Positions 1 to 5,609 of a stretch of 8,999 nucleotides of DNA are shown one piece after another; the first letter of the stretch is position 1, and the number at the start of each line of letters is the position of its first letter. The stretch is from positions 1-8,999 of the forward strand of contig JASLGB010000418.1 in assembly GCA_030150315.1 (NCBI GenBank), in the 5' to 3' direction. The stretch comes from Dokdonella sp. Lineage in GTDB: Bacteria > Pseudomonadota > Gammaproteobacteria > Xanthomonadales > Rhodanobacteraceae. The position numbers and the translations under genes were made by a program. Below the pieces are notes generated by a model. The model was not told where the DNA came from. It did no database searches and worked only from the letters and a program-made list of their open reading frames with translations.

Positions 1-1052
1 GTGCGTGCGAACTCGGCGCGTAAGCGTTCACCGTCATACAGCTCGACGATGGGCGCGGCCGCCGACAGCACCAGCTTGACGCCGCGGTCGTAGACCTCGT
101 CGACCAGTTCGATGAAGCGTCGCGCGGCGTCTTCGGTCAACGGCGTGAATTGCGGCACGCCAGAGACGAGGATGGTGTGCCAGCTGCGGGCGATCTCGAT
201 GTAGTCGGCGACCGCGCGCGGGCCTTCGCACAGCTCGTCGAAGGCGAACCAGATCGCGCCATCCGCTTCGCGCCGCACGGCGATCGGCCGGTCGTTGACG
301 ACGATGGTTGCGTCCTCGCGCACCTCGCCGCGCGCGACGCGGCGGAATGCAGTCAGCATGTGGCGCTCGGCCTGCGCATCCGGCGGCGTGTAGTAAACCG
401 GCGCCTGGCGCAGCGCGCGCAGGCGCCAATCCTGCGGCGACACCAGCTCGACCACCTCGCAGTGCTGCTCGATCAGGGCGATCGCCGGCAGGAAGCGCTC
501 GCGCTGCAAGCCGTCGCGGTACAGCTCCTGCGGCGGCGTGTTGGAGGTCGTGACCAGGGTCACGCCGCGCTTGAACAGTGCACGCAGCAGGTTGCCGAGG
601 ATCATCGCATCGCCAATGTCGCCGACCACGAACTCGTCCAGGATCAGCAGGCGCAACTGCGAGGCCAGCTGCGCGGCCACCTCTTCGAGCGGATCGGCGC
701 GGCCATCGAGTTCGCGCAGTTGCGCATGCACGTCCTGCATGAAGCGATGAAAGTGCACGCGGCGCTTGGCGTCGATCGGCACGGCGTCGTACAGCAGGTC
801 GCACAGAAAGGTCTTGCCGCGTCCGACCCGGCCCCACAGGTACAGGCCGCGCGGCGCTTCCGGCGCGGCACCGCGCAGGCGCTGCCACAGCGACGGCGTG
901 CGCAGTGTGGCCAGGTCGGCTTGCACGCGATCGAAGTGGCCGAGCACGGCGCGCTGCGCCGGATCGTCCTGCCAGCGTCCGGCAGCGACGCCCGCCGCGT
1001 AGCGCGCGCCGGGGGAATCGGCGCGACCCGTTCCGCTCATCGCTGCGTTCAT
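1..1052 (-). CDS. zapE: Cell division ATPase ZapE (AFG1-like), C-terminus cut by window edge
   Basis: ZapE is a P-loop ATPase of the AFG1/LACE1 family that joins the Z-ring late in constriction and affects FtsZ polymer stability. The frame is open from ATG at 1052 to the left edge, giving 350 codons with no stop. Visible landmarks are the Walker A motif GRVGRGKT (residues 74-81), the family motif HFHRFM (100-105), and a Walker B strand ending LILDEF (about 136-141) followed by the VVGDIGDAM stretch typical of ZapE. The remaining sequence includes TTSNTPP and a PQFTPL segment near the C-terminus, both family-like. Only a short C-terminal tail should be missing. The start ATG overlaps the stop of the upstream hydrolase gene (ATGA, 1049-1052), implying translational coupling, and no promoter is evident between them. 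An in-frame ATG at 1040 is an alternative start. The family call is firm from motifs; the role is family knowledge. Confidence 0.95.
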   Translation of the reverse strand, partial: MNAAMSGTGRADSPGARYAAGVAAGRWQDDPAQRAVLGHFDRVQADLATLRTPSLWQRLRGAAPEAPRGLYLWGRVGRGKTFLCDLLYDAVPIDAKRRVHFHRFMQDVHAQLRELDGRADPLEEVAAQLASQLRLLILDEFVVGDIGDAMILGNLLRALFKRGVTLVTTSNTPPQELYRDGLQRERFLPAIALIEQHCEVVELVSPQDWRLRALRQAPVYYTPPDAQAERHMLTAFRRVARGEVREDATIVVNDRPIAVRREADGAIWFAFDELCEGPRAVADYIEIARSWHTILVSGVPQFTPLTEDAARRFIELVDEVYDRGVKLVLSAAAPIVELYDGERLRAEFAR

Positions 1053-1720
1053 TCGGTGCGCCGCGGTGGCAGCCGGTCGGCCAGATGCGCCTTCACGCTT
1101 TCGCGCAGATCCACAAGGCGCCGGTGGAAGAAGTGGCCGGTTTCCGGCATGCGCACGAGCGTGGGCGGCGGATCGAGGCGTTCGGCCCAGGCGTAGACCG
1201 CGGCCGGATCGACAACTTCGTCGGCCTCGCCCTGCACGATCAGCCACGGGCAGCGCGGCGGCGCGATGGCGGCGAAATCCCAGCGCCCGACCGGCGGCGC
1301 GATCAACACCAGTTGCCTGGCATCGAGCGAATCGGCGGCGCGGAGGGTGACGTCGCTGCCGAACGAGAAGCCGGCCAGCCACAGCGTGTCGCCGCCGCGT
1401 GCGGCCTGCGCCCAACGCGCGATGCGCACGAGGTCGTCGGTCTCGCCAACGCCGTGGTCGTGCTCGCCCTGCGACGCGCCGACGCCGCGGAAGTTGTGCC
1501 GCACGGTGGCAAAACCGAGATCGAGCATCGCGCGCTCGAGCGTGGTCACGACCTTGTTGGTCATGGTGCCGCCCTGCAACGGATGCGGGTGCGAGATCAC
1601 CGCCACGCCGGCGCGCGCCAGCGCGGGATCGGGCAGCGCACAAGCCAACTCAAGCGTGCCGGCATCGCCGGTCAGCTGCACGGGCGTGGTGGTTTCGGGA
1701 AAGGCGGGATCGGTGCTCAT
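1049..1720 (-). CDS. Alpha/beta hydrolase (dienelactone-hydrolase-like, COG2945 type)
   Basis: The 223-residue cytoplasmic protein has a compact alpha/beta-hydrolase fold. The N-terminal region carries HPHPLQGGTMTNKVV (44-58), the hallmark of this small hydrolase group, then HNFRGVGAS (75-83). The nucleophile elbow is GFSFGS with Ser119. The acid is most likely Asp167 in GEADEVVD (Asp171 is a second candidate), and the histidine is His196 in the GHFFH motif. Length fits the family, which is near 210-230 residues. No signal peptide or membrane segment is seen. It is first in a two-gene minus-strand unit with zapE, whose ATG overlaps this stop. A -10-like TAACAT (1734-1729) lies so close to the ATG that the transcript would have almost no leader. 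The substrate cannot be told from sequence; an esterase or peptidase activity is plausible. Any functional link to ZapE rests only on the gene overlap. Confidence 0.9.
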   Translation of the reverse strand: MSTDPAFPETTTPVQLTGDAGTLELACALPDPALARAGVAVISHPHPLQGGTMTNKVVTTLERAMLDLGFATVRHNFRGVGASQGEHDHGVGETDDLVRIARWAQAARGGDTLWLAGFSFGSDVTLRAADSLDARQLVLIAPPVGRWDFAAIAPPRCPWLIVQGEADEVVDPAAVYAWAERLDPPPTLVRMPETGHFFHRRLVDLRESVKAHLADRLPPRRTE

Positions 1721-1728
1721 CGGCGCGC

Positions 1729-1734
1729 ATGTTA
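1729..1734 (-). promoter_or_regulatory. Putative -10 element for the hydrolase-zapE unit
   Basis: Reading the minus strand, TAACAT lies eight bases before the hydrolase ATG at 1720, so transcription would begin at or within a couple of bases of the start codon. It matches four of six bases of the sigma-70 -10 consensus. I find no convincing -35 at 16-18 bases. The hexamer overlaps the acpH-side -10 candidate on the opposite strand by two bases (1733-1734). Confidence 0.35.
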
Positions 1735-1738
1735 GCGT
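1730..1738 (+). promoter_or_regulatory. Putative extended -10 promoter for acpH
   Basis: The plus strand reads TGT followed by TAGCGT (hexamer 1733-1738). This is a TG-n extended -10 pattern, followed by exactly six bases and then ATG at 1745. TANNNT-N6-ATG is the spacing expected of a leaderless transcript. A -35 is not recognisable at 1710-1715. If this is right, the in-frame ATG at 1729 lies upstream of the transcript and cannot be the acpH start. Confidence 0.35.
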
Positions 1739-1744
1739 GCGCGC

Positions 1745-1771
1745 ATGCCGTCGCCGCCGCCGCTGCCGTGA
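1745..1771 (+). CDS. Possible 8-codon leader ORF ahead of acpH
   Basis: ATG at 1745 opens an eight-codon frame reading MPSPPPLP and ending in TGA at 1769-1771. That TGA overlaps the GTG start of acpH (GTGA, 1768-1771). The ATG sits exactly six bases after the -10 candidate TAGCGT, so it would be at or near the 5' end of the mRNA. Three consecutive prolines are a known ribosome-slowing sequence relieved by EF-P. The arrangement would suit a leaderless coupling ORF that delivers ribosomes to the weak GTG start, which has no Shine-Dalgarno. This is inference from position and spacing only. The region is GC-rich and a short frame can arise by chance. Confidence 0.25.
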   Translation: MPSPPPLP

Positions 1772-2358
1772 ACCTGCTCGCCCACGCCTTGCTCGCCGCG
1801 CCGGATGCGGACCTGATGTTCGGTGGACTGATCGCCGACTTCGTGCAGGGCCGCATCGACCCGGCCCTGCCGCTCGGCGTGCGCGACGGCATCGCCCTGC
1901 ATCGATCGATCGACGTGTTCACCGATGCCCACGCGCAGGTTGCCGCCGCGCGTGCGCTGTTCGACGCGCCGTACCGGCGCTATGCCGGCATCCTGCTCGA
2001 TGTCTGGTTCGACCACCTGCTCGCGCGCGACTGGGCTCGGCTCGGACGCGGCGACCTCGGCGCCTTCTCCGAGCGGATACTGGCGCTGTTGCAGGACCGC
2101 CACGACGAGGTGCCGCCGGCGATGCACCGGTTCGTGCGCTATCTGGCCGCCAACGGCTTGCCGCGGCGCTATCGGGAGGTCGAGATGATCGGACAGGTGC
2201 TCAAGGGTCTGTCCCTGCGCCTGTCGCGCGCCAACCCGATCGGCAGCGCGTTGCCGCTGCTGGAGGCCCGCGCCGAGGCGATCGCCCGCCATTTCGAGGC
2301 CTTCCTGCCCGATCTGCAGGCGCACGCCGAAGCGGAGCGCGTGCGGCTGGCGCAATGA
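1768..2358 (+). CDS. acpH: Acyl carrier protein phosphodiesterase (AcpH family)
   Basis: The 196-residue product belongs to the ACP hydrolase family (DUF479/PF04336), which removes 4'-phosphopantetheine from holo-ACP to give apo-ACP in the cytoplasm. Family features in order are VNLLAH at the extreme N-terminus (E. coli-type proteins start MNFLAH), GGLIADFVQG (19-28), LHRSIDVFTDAH (44-55), and LLDVWFDHLLA (76-86), which hold the conserved Asp/His residues of an HD-like metal site. A C-terminal helical region contains EMIGQVLKGL. Length matches the usual 190-195. The GTG at 1768 is chosen because it aligns with the family N-terminus; an in-frame ATG at 1729 would add 13 mostly Ala residues not expected for the family. 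There is no Shine-Dalgarno, which fits coupling to the small ORF ending at 1771. It is divergent from the hydrolase-zapE unit and ends at a strong hairpin terminator. Confidence 0.9.
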   Translation: MNLLAHALLAAPDADLMFGGLIADFVQGRIDPALPLGVRDGIALHRSIDVFTDAHAQVAAARALFDAPYRRYAGILLDVWFDHLLARDWARLGRGDLGAFSERILALLQDRHDEVPPAMHRFVRYLAANGLPRRYREVEMIGQVLKGLSLRLSRANPIGSALPLLEARAEAIARHFEAFLPDLQAHAEAERVRLAQ

Positions 2359-2384
2359 AAAACGCCGCCCGAAGGCGGCGTTTT
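2359..2384. terminator. Bidirectional intrinsic terminator between acpH and the cytochrome gene
   Basis: A perfect 11-bp stem (AAAACGCCGCC at 2359-2369 paired with GGCGGCGTTTT at 2374-2384) closes on a CGAA tetraloop. The A-tract on one side and T-tract on the other make it work in both directions. It begins directly after the acpH stop and lies 21 bases beyond the stop of the convergent cytochrome gene. Confidence 0.92.
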
Positions 2385-2405
2385 CCGATCGTCCGGAACG
2401 GTTTT

Positions 2406-2936
2406 TTACTTCACCTGTTCCAGCATGTAGTCGACCACGGCCTTCATCTGCTCGTCGGTCAGCGCCGGGTTGCCACCCTTCGGCGGCATCACGCCGTGCG
2501 TGCCGGTGAAGCCTTCGATCGCATGCTTGAGCACGGTTTCCTCGCCCTGCGCCAGACGCGCGGTCCAGTCGGACTTCACGGTCAGCTTCGGCGCACCGGC
2601 AACACCGGCGTCGTGGCAGGTATGGCAGATGTTGCCGTAGATCGTCTTGCCGTCGGTGGTGCCGCCGTAGGCGACTTGCGACGCGGCGGCCTTGGCGGCA
2701 GCTTCCTGCGCGGCCTGCATCGCGGCGCGGCCGGTATCGCCGGCATAGACACCGCCGACCGGCGCAATGCGCTCGGCAGCCACCTTTTCATGATCCGGGC
2801 GCGGCGGCATCGGATTCCTGTTGTAGATGTAGGCTGCCAACAGGACCAGCAACAACACGATCACGGCGAGGAACGCGATGATTTGTGCGAAGTGCTTGAG
2901 GAAGACCGCATCGGTCCGGGTAACAGGATTGCTCAC
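2406..2936 (-). CDS. Membrane-anchored c-type cytochrome, cytochrome c5 family
   Basis: The 176-residue protein would carry electrons on the periplasmic face of the inner membrane. An N-terminal hydrophobic helix (about 19-37) follows a short charged cytoplasmic tail and serves as anchor. A linker (about 40-90) contains a strongly Ala-rich helical run (71-86). The heme domain has the single CHTCH motif (Cys104, Cys107, His108), and the likely sixth ligand is Met150 in GVMPPKGG. The domain ends with LTDEQMKAVVDYML, as in cytochrome c5-type proteins. GTG at 2936 is the best start because AGAGG sits seven bases upstream, and extending to the ATG at 2987 would add an unlikely Arg-rich tail beyond the RBS. 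A separate promoter with a perfect TATAAT lies about 65 bases upstream. The gene is monocistronic and ends at the shared terminator. Its redox partners cannot be told from the sequence. Confidence 0.93.
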   Translation of the reverse strand: MSNPVTRTDAVFLKHFAQIIAFLAVIVLLLVLLAAYIYNRNPMPPRPDHEKVAAERIAPVGGVYAGDTGRAAMQAAQEAAAKAAASQVAYGGTTDGKTIYGNICHTCHDAGVAGAPKLTVKSDWTARLAQGEETVLKHAIEGFTGTHGVMPPKGGNPALTDEQMKAVVDYMLEQVK

Positions 2937-2943
2937 GGAACTA

Positions 2944-2948
2944 CCTCT
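2944..2948 (-). promoter_or_regulatory. Shine-Dalgarno deciding the GTG start of the cytochrome c gene
   Basis: On the minus strand AGAGG lies seven bases before GTG at 2936. It supports this GTG over the upstream in-frame ATG at 2987, whose translation would run through the site and add an Arg-rich N-terminus before the membrane anchor. Confidence 0.7.
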
Positions 2949-2999
2949 GTGGATGCGAGCTGGACGCCAGCCGCGGTAAACGCGCAAAAAAGTCCTGCG

Positions 3000-3005
3000 A
3001 TTATA
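3000..3005 (-). promoter_or_regulatory. Sigma-70 -10 box for the cytochrome c gene
   Basis: The minus strand reads TATAAT, a perfect -10 hexamer and conspicuous in this GC-rich sequence. With a 17-base spacer the -35 would be TTCCGT, a poor match, so an activator may help. Transcription would start near 2993, giving a leader of roughly 57 bases that holds the AGAGG ribosome site. Confidence 0.65.
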
Positions 3006-3131
3006 GCGGCCCTGCCGAAAGCACGGAAGGCAAGCGCATCGGGTACAGGCGGCGCCCGGCGCGCGACGCCGTGCATCGCCGCGTGGAACAGCGGCCTGCC
3101 GACGCGTTGCTTGCCTGTTCGGGCCCCGGTG

Positions 3132-3208
3132 TGGCGCGCTCGGCGGGATTCGAACCCACGACCACCGCCTTCGGAGGGCGGTACTCTATCCAGCTGAGCT
3201 ACGAGCGC
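3132..3208 (-). tRNA. tRNA-Arg, anticodon CCG
   Basis: The minus-strand sequence folds as a full cloverleaf of 77 bases including an encoded CCA. The acceptor stem is GCGCTCG paired with CGAGCGC and the discriminator base is G. The D arm contains AGCTCAGCTGGATAGAG. The anticodon stem CCGCC/GGCGG closes a CTCCGAA loop, giving anticodon CCG that reads CGG arginine codons. The T arm carries the standard GGTTCGAATCC core. It lies alone, 52 bases beyond the permease stop. A -10-like GAGAAT preceded by TGC (hexamer 3224-3219) would start a transcript only a few bases before the mature 5' end, followed by a GC-rich discriminator typical of stable-RNA promoters. No strong terminator with a T-run is seen downstream. 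Confidence 0.97.
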
Positions 3209-3260
3209 GTAATGGGCGATTCTCGCACGGATTGTGCCTTGCGCGCGAAACTTCCTCGCC

Positions 3261-4697
3261 TCAACTCGGCTGCGCAAGGCGGCTGTGACGGATGCCATAG
3301 CTGAAGTAGACGATCAGGCCGAGGCCGACCCAGCACAGGAACACCAGCCAGGTCAGCGCCGCCAGTTCGGTCAGCAGCCAGATCGAGAAGCCGATGCCGA
3401 TCAGCGGCACCAAGGGCACCAGCGGCGTGCGGAAGGCGCGTGGCAGATCCGGCTTGCGGATGCGCAGCAGGATGATCGAGCTGCAGATCACGATGAAGGC
3501 CGAGAGCACGCCGATATTGACCAGCTTGGCCACCTCGGTCAGCGGGAAGAATCCCGCGACCAGAGCGGTGAACACGCCCAGCACGATGGTCGGGCGATGC
3601 GGCGTGCCGTAGGTCGGATGCGGCTTGGCGAACCAGCCCGGCAGCAGGCCGTCGCGCGAAAGCGCGTACCAGATGCGCGCGGCGCCCAGCATGAACGCAA
3701 ACAGCACGCTGATGAGTCCGAACACCGCGGCGACCGAGATCGAGGTAGCCACCCAATTCAGGCCGAGGCCCTTGAACGCATCCGCGACCGGTGCGTCGGT
3801 ATTGAGCGTGGAGTAGTGGGCGATGCCGGTCAGCACCATCGATACCGCCAGGTACATCGCCATCGAGATGCCGAGCGACAGCAGCACCGCGCGCGGCAGG
3901 TCGCGCTGCGGGTTCTTCGATTCCTCCGCCGCGGTGGTCAAGGTGTCGTAGCCGAACACGGCGAAGAACACGATCGCCGCGGCGGTCGCAACGCCTTGCA
4001 GACCGAAGTGGCCGACGCCGTCCGCACCGACGATGCGCTCGGGAATGAACGGGTGCCAGTTGGCCGGGTTCACGTGGAAGATGCCGATGCCGATCACCAG
4101 CAGCACCGCGGCCACCTTGATCGCAACGACGAAGGTATTGAAGCGCGCACCCCATTCGGTGCGGAAGATCAGCAAGGCGGACACGCCGAGCGTGACCAGT
4201 GTCGCGACCAGGTTGAACACGCGCCCCTCGCCGGTGCCCATCGCGCCTTGTGCCCACACCGGCAGCTCGATGCCGCCGCTGGCCAGCGCGGATTGCACAT
4301 AGCCGGACCAGCCGATCGCAACGACCGCGACGATCAGGGCGTATTCCAGCAACAGGTCCCAGCCAATCAGCCAGGCGACCAGTTCGCCGAGCGTGGCGTA
4401 ACTGTAGGTATAGGCGCTGCCGGTGACCGGGATCAGGCCGGCGAACTCGGCATAGCACAGTGCCGCGGCGGCGCTGGCGATGCCGGCGATGATGAAGGCC
4501 AGCGCGACCGCCGGCCCGGCGTTGAGCGCGGCCTGCTGCCCGGCCAACACGAACACGCCGACGCCGATGATGCCGCCGATGCCGATCGAGGTCAGTTGCC
4601 ACAAGCCGAGCACGCGGCGGAAATCCCCGCGTTTGCCGACTTCCGACTGCAGTTGTTCGACCGATTTGTGACGTGTGATGTTCGAGATCAGGCTCAT
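3261..4697 (-). CDS. APC-superfamily amino acid permease, cationic amino acid transporter type
   Basis: This 478-residue inner-membrane transporter resembles the CAT/YfnA branch of the amino acid-polyamine-organocation superfamily. After a 30-residue cytoplasmic N-terminus, the first helix carries the unwound substrate-binding motif GIGGIIGVGVFVLAG (39-53). It is followed by CYAEFAGLIPVTGSAYTYSY (81-100) and a GWDLLLEY motif (112-119), all characteristic of the branch. About twelve hydrophobic segments can be counted, which is the family norm. The cytoplasmic loop before the mid-protein helices has AAEESKNPQRDLPRAV, also family-typical. The ATG at 4697 is supported by GGGGAG six bases upstream and a promoter just before it. 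Substrate cannot be assigned; cationic or branched/neutral amino acids are possible. It is transcribed alone and divergently from the DedA-like gene. Confidence 0.93.
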   Translation of the reverse strand: MSLISNITRHKSVEQLQSEVGKRGDFRRVLGLWQLTSIGIGGIIGVGVFVLAGQQAALNAGPAVALAFIIAGIASAAAALCYAEFAGLIPVTGSAYTYSYATLGELVAWLIGWDLLLEYALIVAVVAIGWSGYVQSALASGGIELPVWAQGAMGTGEGRVFNLVATLVTLGVSALLIFRTEWGARFNTFVVAIKVAAVLLVIGIGIFHVNPANWHPFIPERIVGADGVGHFGLQGVATAAAIVFFAVFGYDTLTTAAEESKNPQRDLPRAVLLSLGISMAMYLAVSMVLTGIAHYSTLNTDAPVADAFKGLGLNWVATSISVAAVFGLISVLFAFMLGAARIWYALSRDGLLPGWFAKPHPTYGTPHRPTIVLGVFTALVAGFFPLTEVAKLVNIGVLSAFIVICSSIILLRIRKPDLPRAFRTPLVPLVPLIGIGFSIWLLTELAALTWLVFLCWVGLGLIVYFSYGIRHSRLAQPS

Positions 4698-4721
4698 GCG
4701 GCACTCCCCAAGCGGACGCCG

Positions 4722-4751
4722 ATCATAGCCACGCGCGCCGGCCGCTGTCCG
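4722..4751 (-). promoter_or_regulatory. Sigma-70 promoter for the amino acid permease
   Basis: On the minus strand CGGACA (4751-4746, four of six) is separated by 18 bases from TATGAT (4727-4722, five of six). Transcription would start near 4715, leaving a leader of about 17 bases that contains the GGGGAG ribosome site. Confidence 0.55.
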
Positions 4752-4773
4752 TCGATGCCGCGCCTTCTGCCGA

Positions 4774-4803
4774 TTGCGCAGTGCACCATCGGCGAGCTAC
4801 CGT
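4774..4803 (+). promoter_or_regulatory. Possible promoter for the DedA-like gene
   Basis: TTGCGC (4774-4779) and TACCGT (4798-4803) are 18 bases apart, each matching three of six consensus bases. Transcription would start near 4810, about 27 bases before the ATG at 4837. The match is modest, but it is the best candidate in the 139-base divergent gap with the permease. Confidence 0.3.
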
Positions 4804-4836
4804 CGCCGTCCGACCGCCGTTCCGGAACTCGACATC

Positions 4837-5442
4837 ATGGACATCCAGGGCTGGACCGCCACGGTGCTAGCCTTCGGGCTGCCCGGTGTCGTCGGCATCG
4901 CGCTGACCGAAAAACTTGTTCCGGTCGTGCCCTCGTACCTGCTCTACGTATTCCTCGGCATGAGCGCCGTGCGCGGCGGCGACGGGCTCGTGAGCACGGT
5001 GCTCGCCGCGACGCTCGGCTCCTCGCTCGGTGCACTGGTCTGGTACGGATTCGGCCGCGCGCTCGGCGAACGGCGCACCGAGGCGGCGGTCGAACGCTGG
5101 GGCCGCTACGCCTTCCTGCCGCCGACGCGGTATCGCCATCTGGCCAGCCTGTATCGGCGCAATCATTTCATCGCCACCCTGCTCGGCCAGATCACGCCGG
5201 TCGTGCGCATCTACATGCCGCTGCCGGCCGGCGTGCTCGGTCTGGCGTTGGCGCCGTTCACGCTGGCGATCGTGCTCGGCAACCTGCTCTGGGACGGCGC
5301 CCTCCTTGGCATCGGCTATGCGCTGCGCGGACACGAGGACGACGCCCTCGAAGTCGGCATCGCCGTGGTCGTCGGCCTGCTCCTGATCGAGGCGCTGGCG
5401 GTCTGGCTGCTGAGCCGACGCCGGCGCAAGGCGGCGACGTGA
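4837..5442 (+). CDS. DedA-family (SNARE-associated/VTT) inner-membrane protein
   Basis: The 201-residue polytopic protein fits the DedA family, whose members act in membrane homeostasis, proton-linked transport and, in some cases, undecaprenyl-phosphate or lipid flipping. Diagnostic features are ALTEKLVPVVPSYLL (22-36), with the membrane-embedded Glu25 and two prolines, and GQITPVVRIYMPLPAG (117-132), matching the G-x-x-x-P-x-x-R re-entrant motif with Arg124. A late segment has Gly148, Trp152 and a GIGYALRG tail (158-165). The segment LGALVWYGFGRALG (64-77) aligns with the family G-D-x3-Y-x-G-R region but has Ala66 where Asp is usual. The C-terminus after the last helix is Arg/Lys-rich, consistent with a cytoplasmic end. 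ATG at 4837 fits the family N-terminus; GGA lies about nine bases upstream. The gene is divergent from the permease and convergent with the FMN protein. Confidence 0.87.
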   Translation: MDIQGWTATVLAFGLPGVVGIALTEKLVPVVPSYLLYVFLGMSAVRGGDGLVSTVLAATLGSSLGALVWYGFGRALGERRTEAAVERWGRYAFLPPTRYRHLASLYRRNHFIATLLGQITPVVRIYMPLPAGVLGLALAPFTLAIVLGNLLWDGALLGIGYALRGHEDDALEVGIAVVVGLLLIEALAVWLLSRRRRKAAT

Positions 5443-5453
5443 GCGACGCCGCC
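5430..5453. repeat. GC-rich inverted repeat across the DedA-like gene stop
   Basis: GGCGGCG (5430-5436) is repeated inverted as CGCCGCC (5447-5453), with a further CG/CG pairing inside and a TGAG loop. It covers the end of the DedA-like gene. No T-run follows on the plus strand, so it is not a canonical intrinsic terminator, but no better one is seen in the 167-base convergent gap up to 5609. I see no gene in that gap. Confidence 0.35.
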
Positions 5454-5609
5454 GAAAGGCCCGGCCCGGCCGGTGACGGGCACGTCGCCGCGGCTTCGTC
5501 TCGCCGCTGGGCGCAGCCCTGCATTGACGCGCCGGAGCAGCAAACCCGCGCGGCGGCGGCGGCGCGGTCGAACGCGAACAGCGCACGACCGGCCTCGCAC
5601 GGAACGGGC

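Noticed and set aside
1729..2358. Longer acpH starting at ATG 1729
   Set aside because: It would add a 13-residue Ala-rich extension before the conserved VNLLAH N-terminus, and the ATG lies upstream of the likely -10 element.
3055..3131. Search for a terminator just downstream of the tRNA
   Set aside because: GAACAG and CTGTTC form only a short, distant inverted repeat and there is no T-run, so I do not call a terminator.
1266..3197. 643-codon plus-strand open frame spanning acpH, the cytochrome and the tRNA
   Set aside because: It crosses a clear hairpin terminator, a c-type cytochrome on the other strand and a tRNA gene, and its translation has no recognisable domain.
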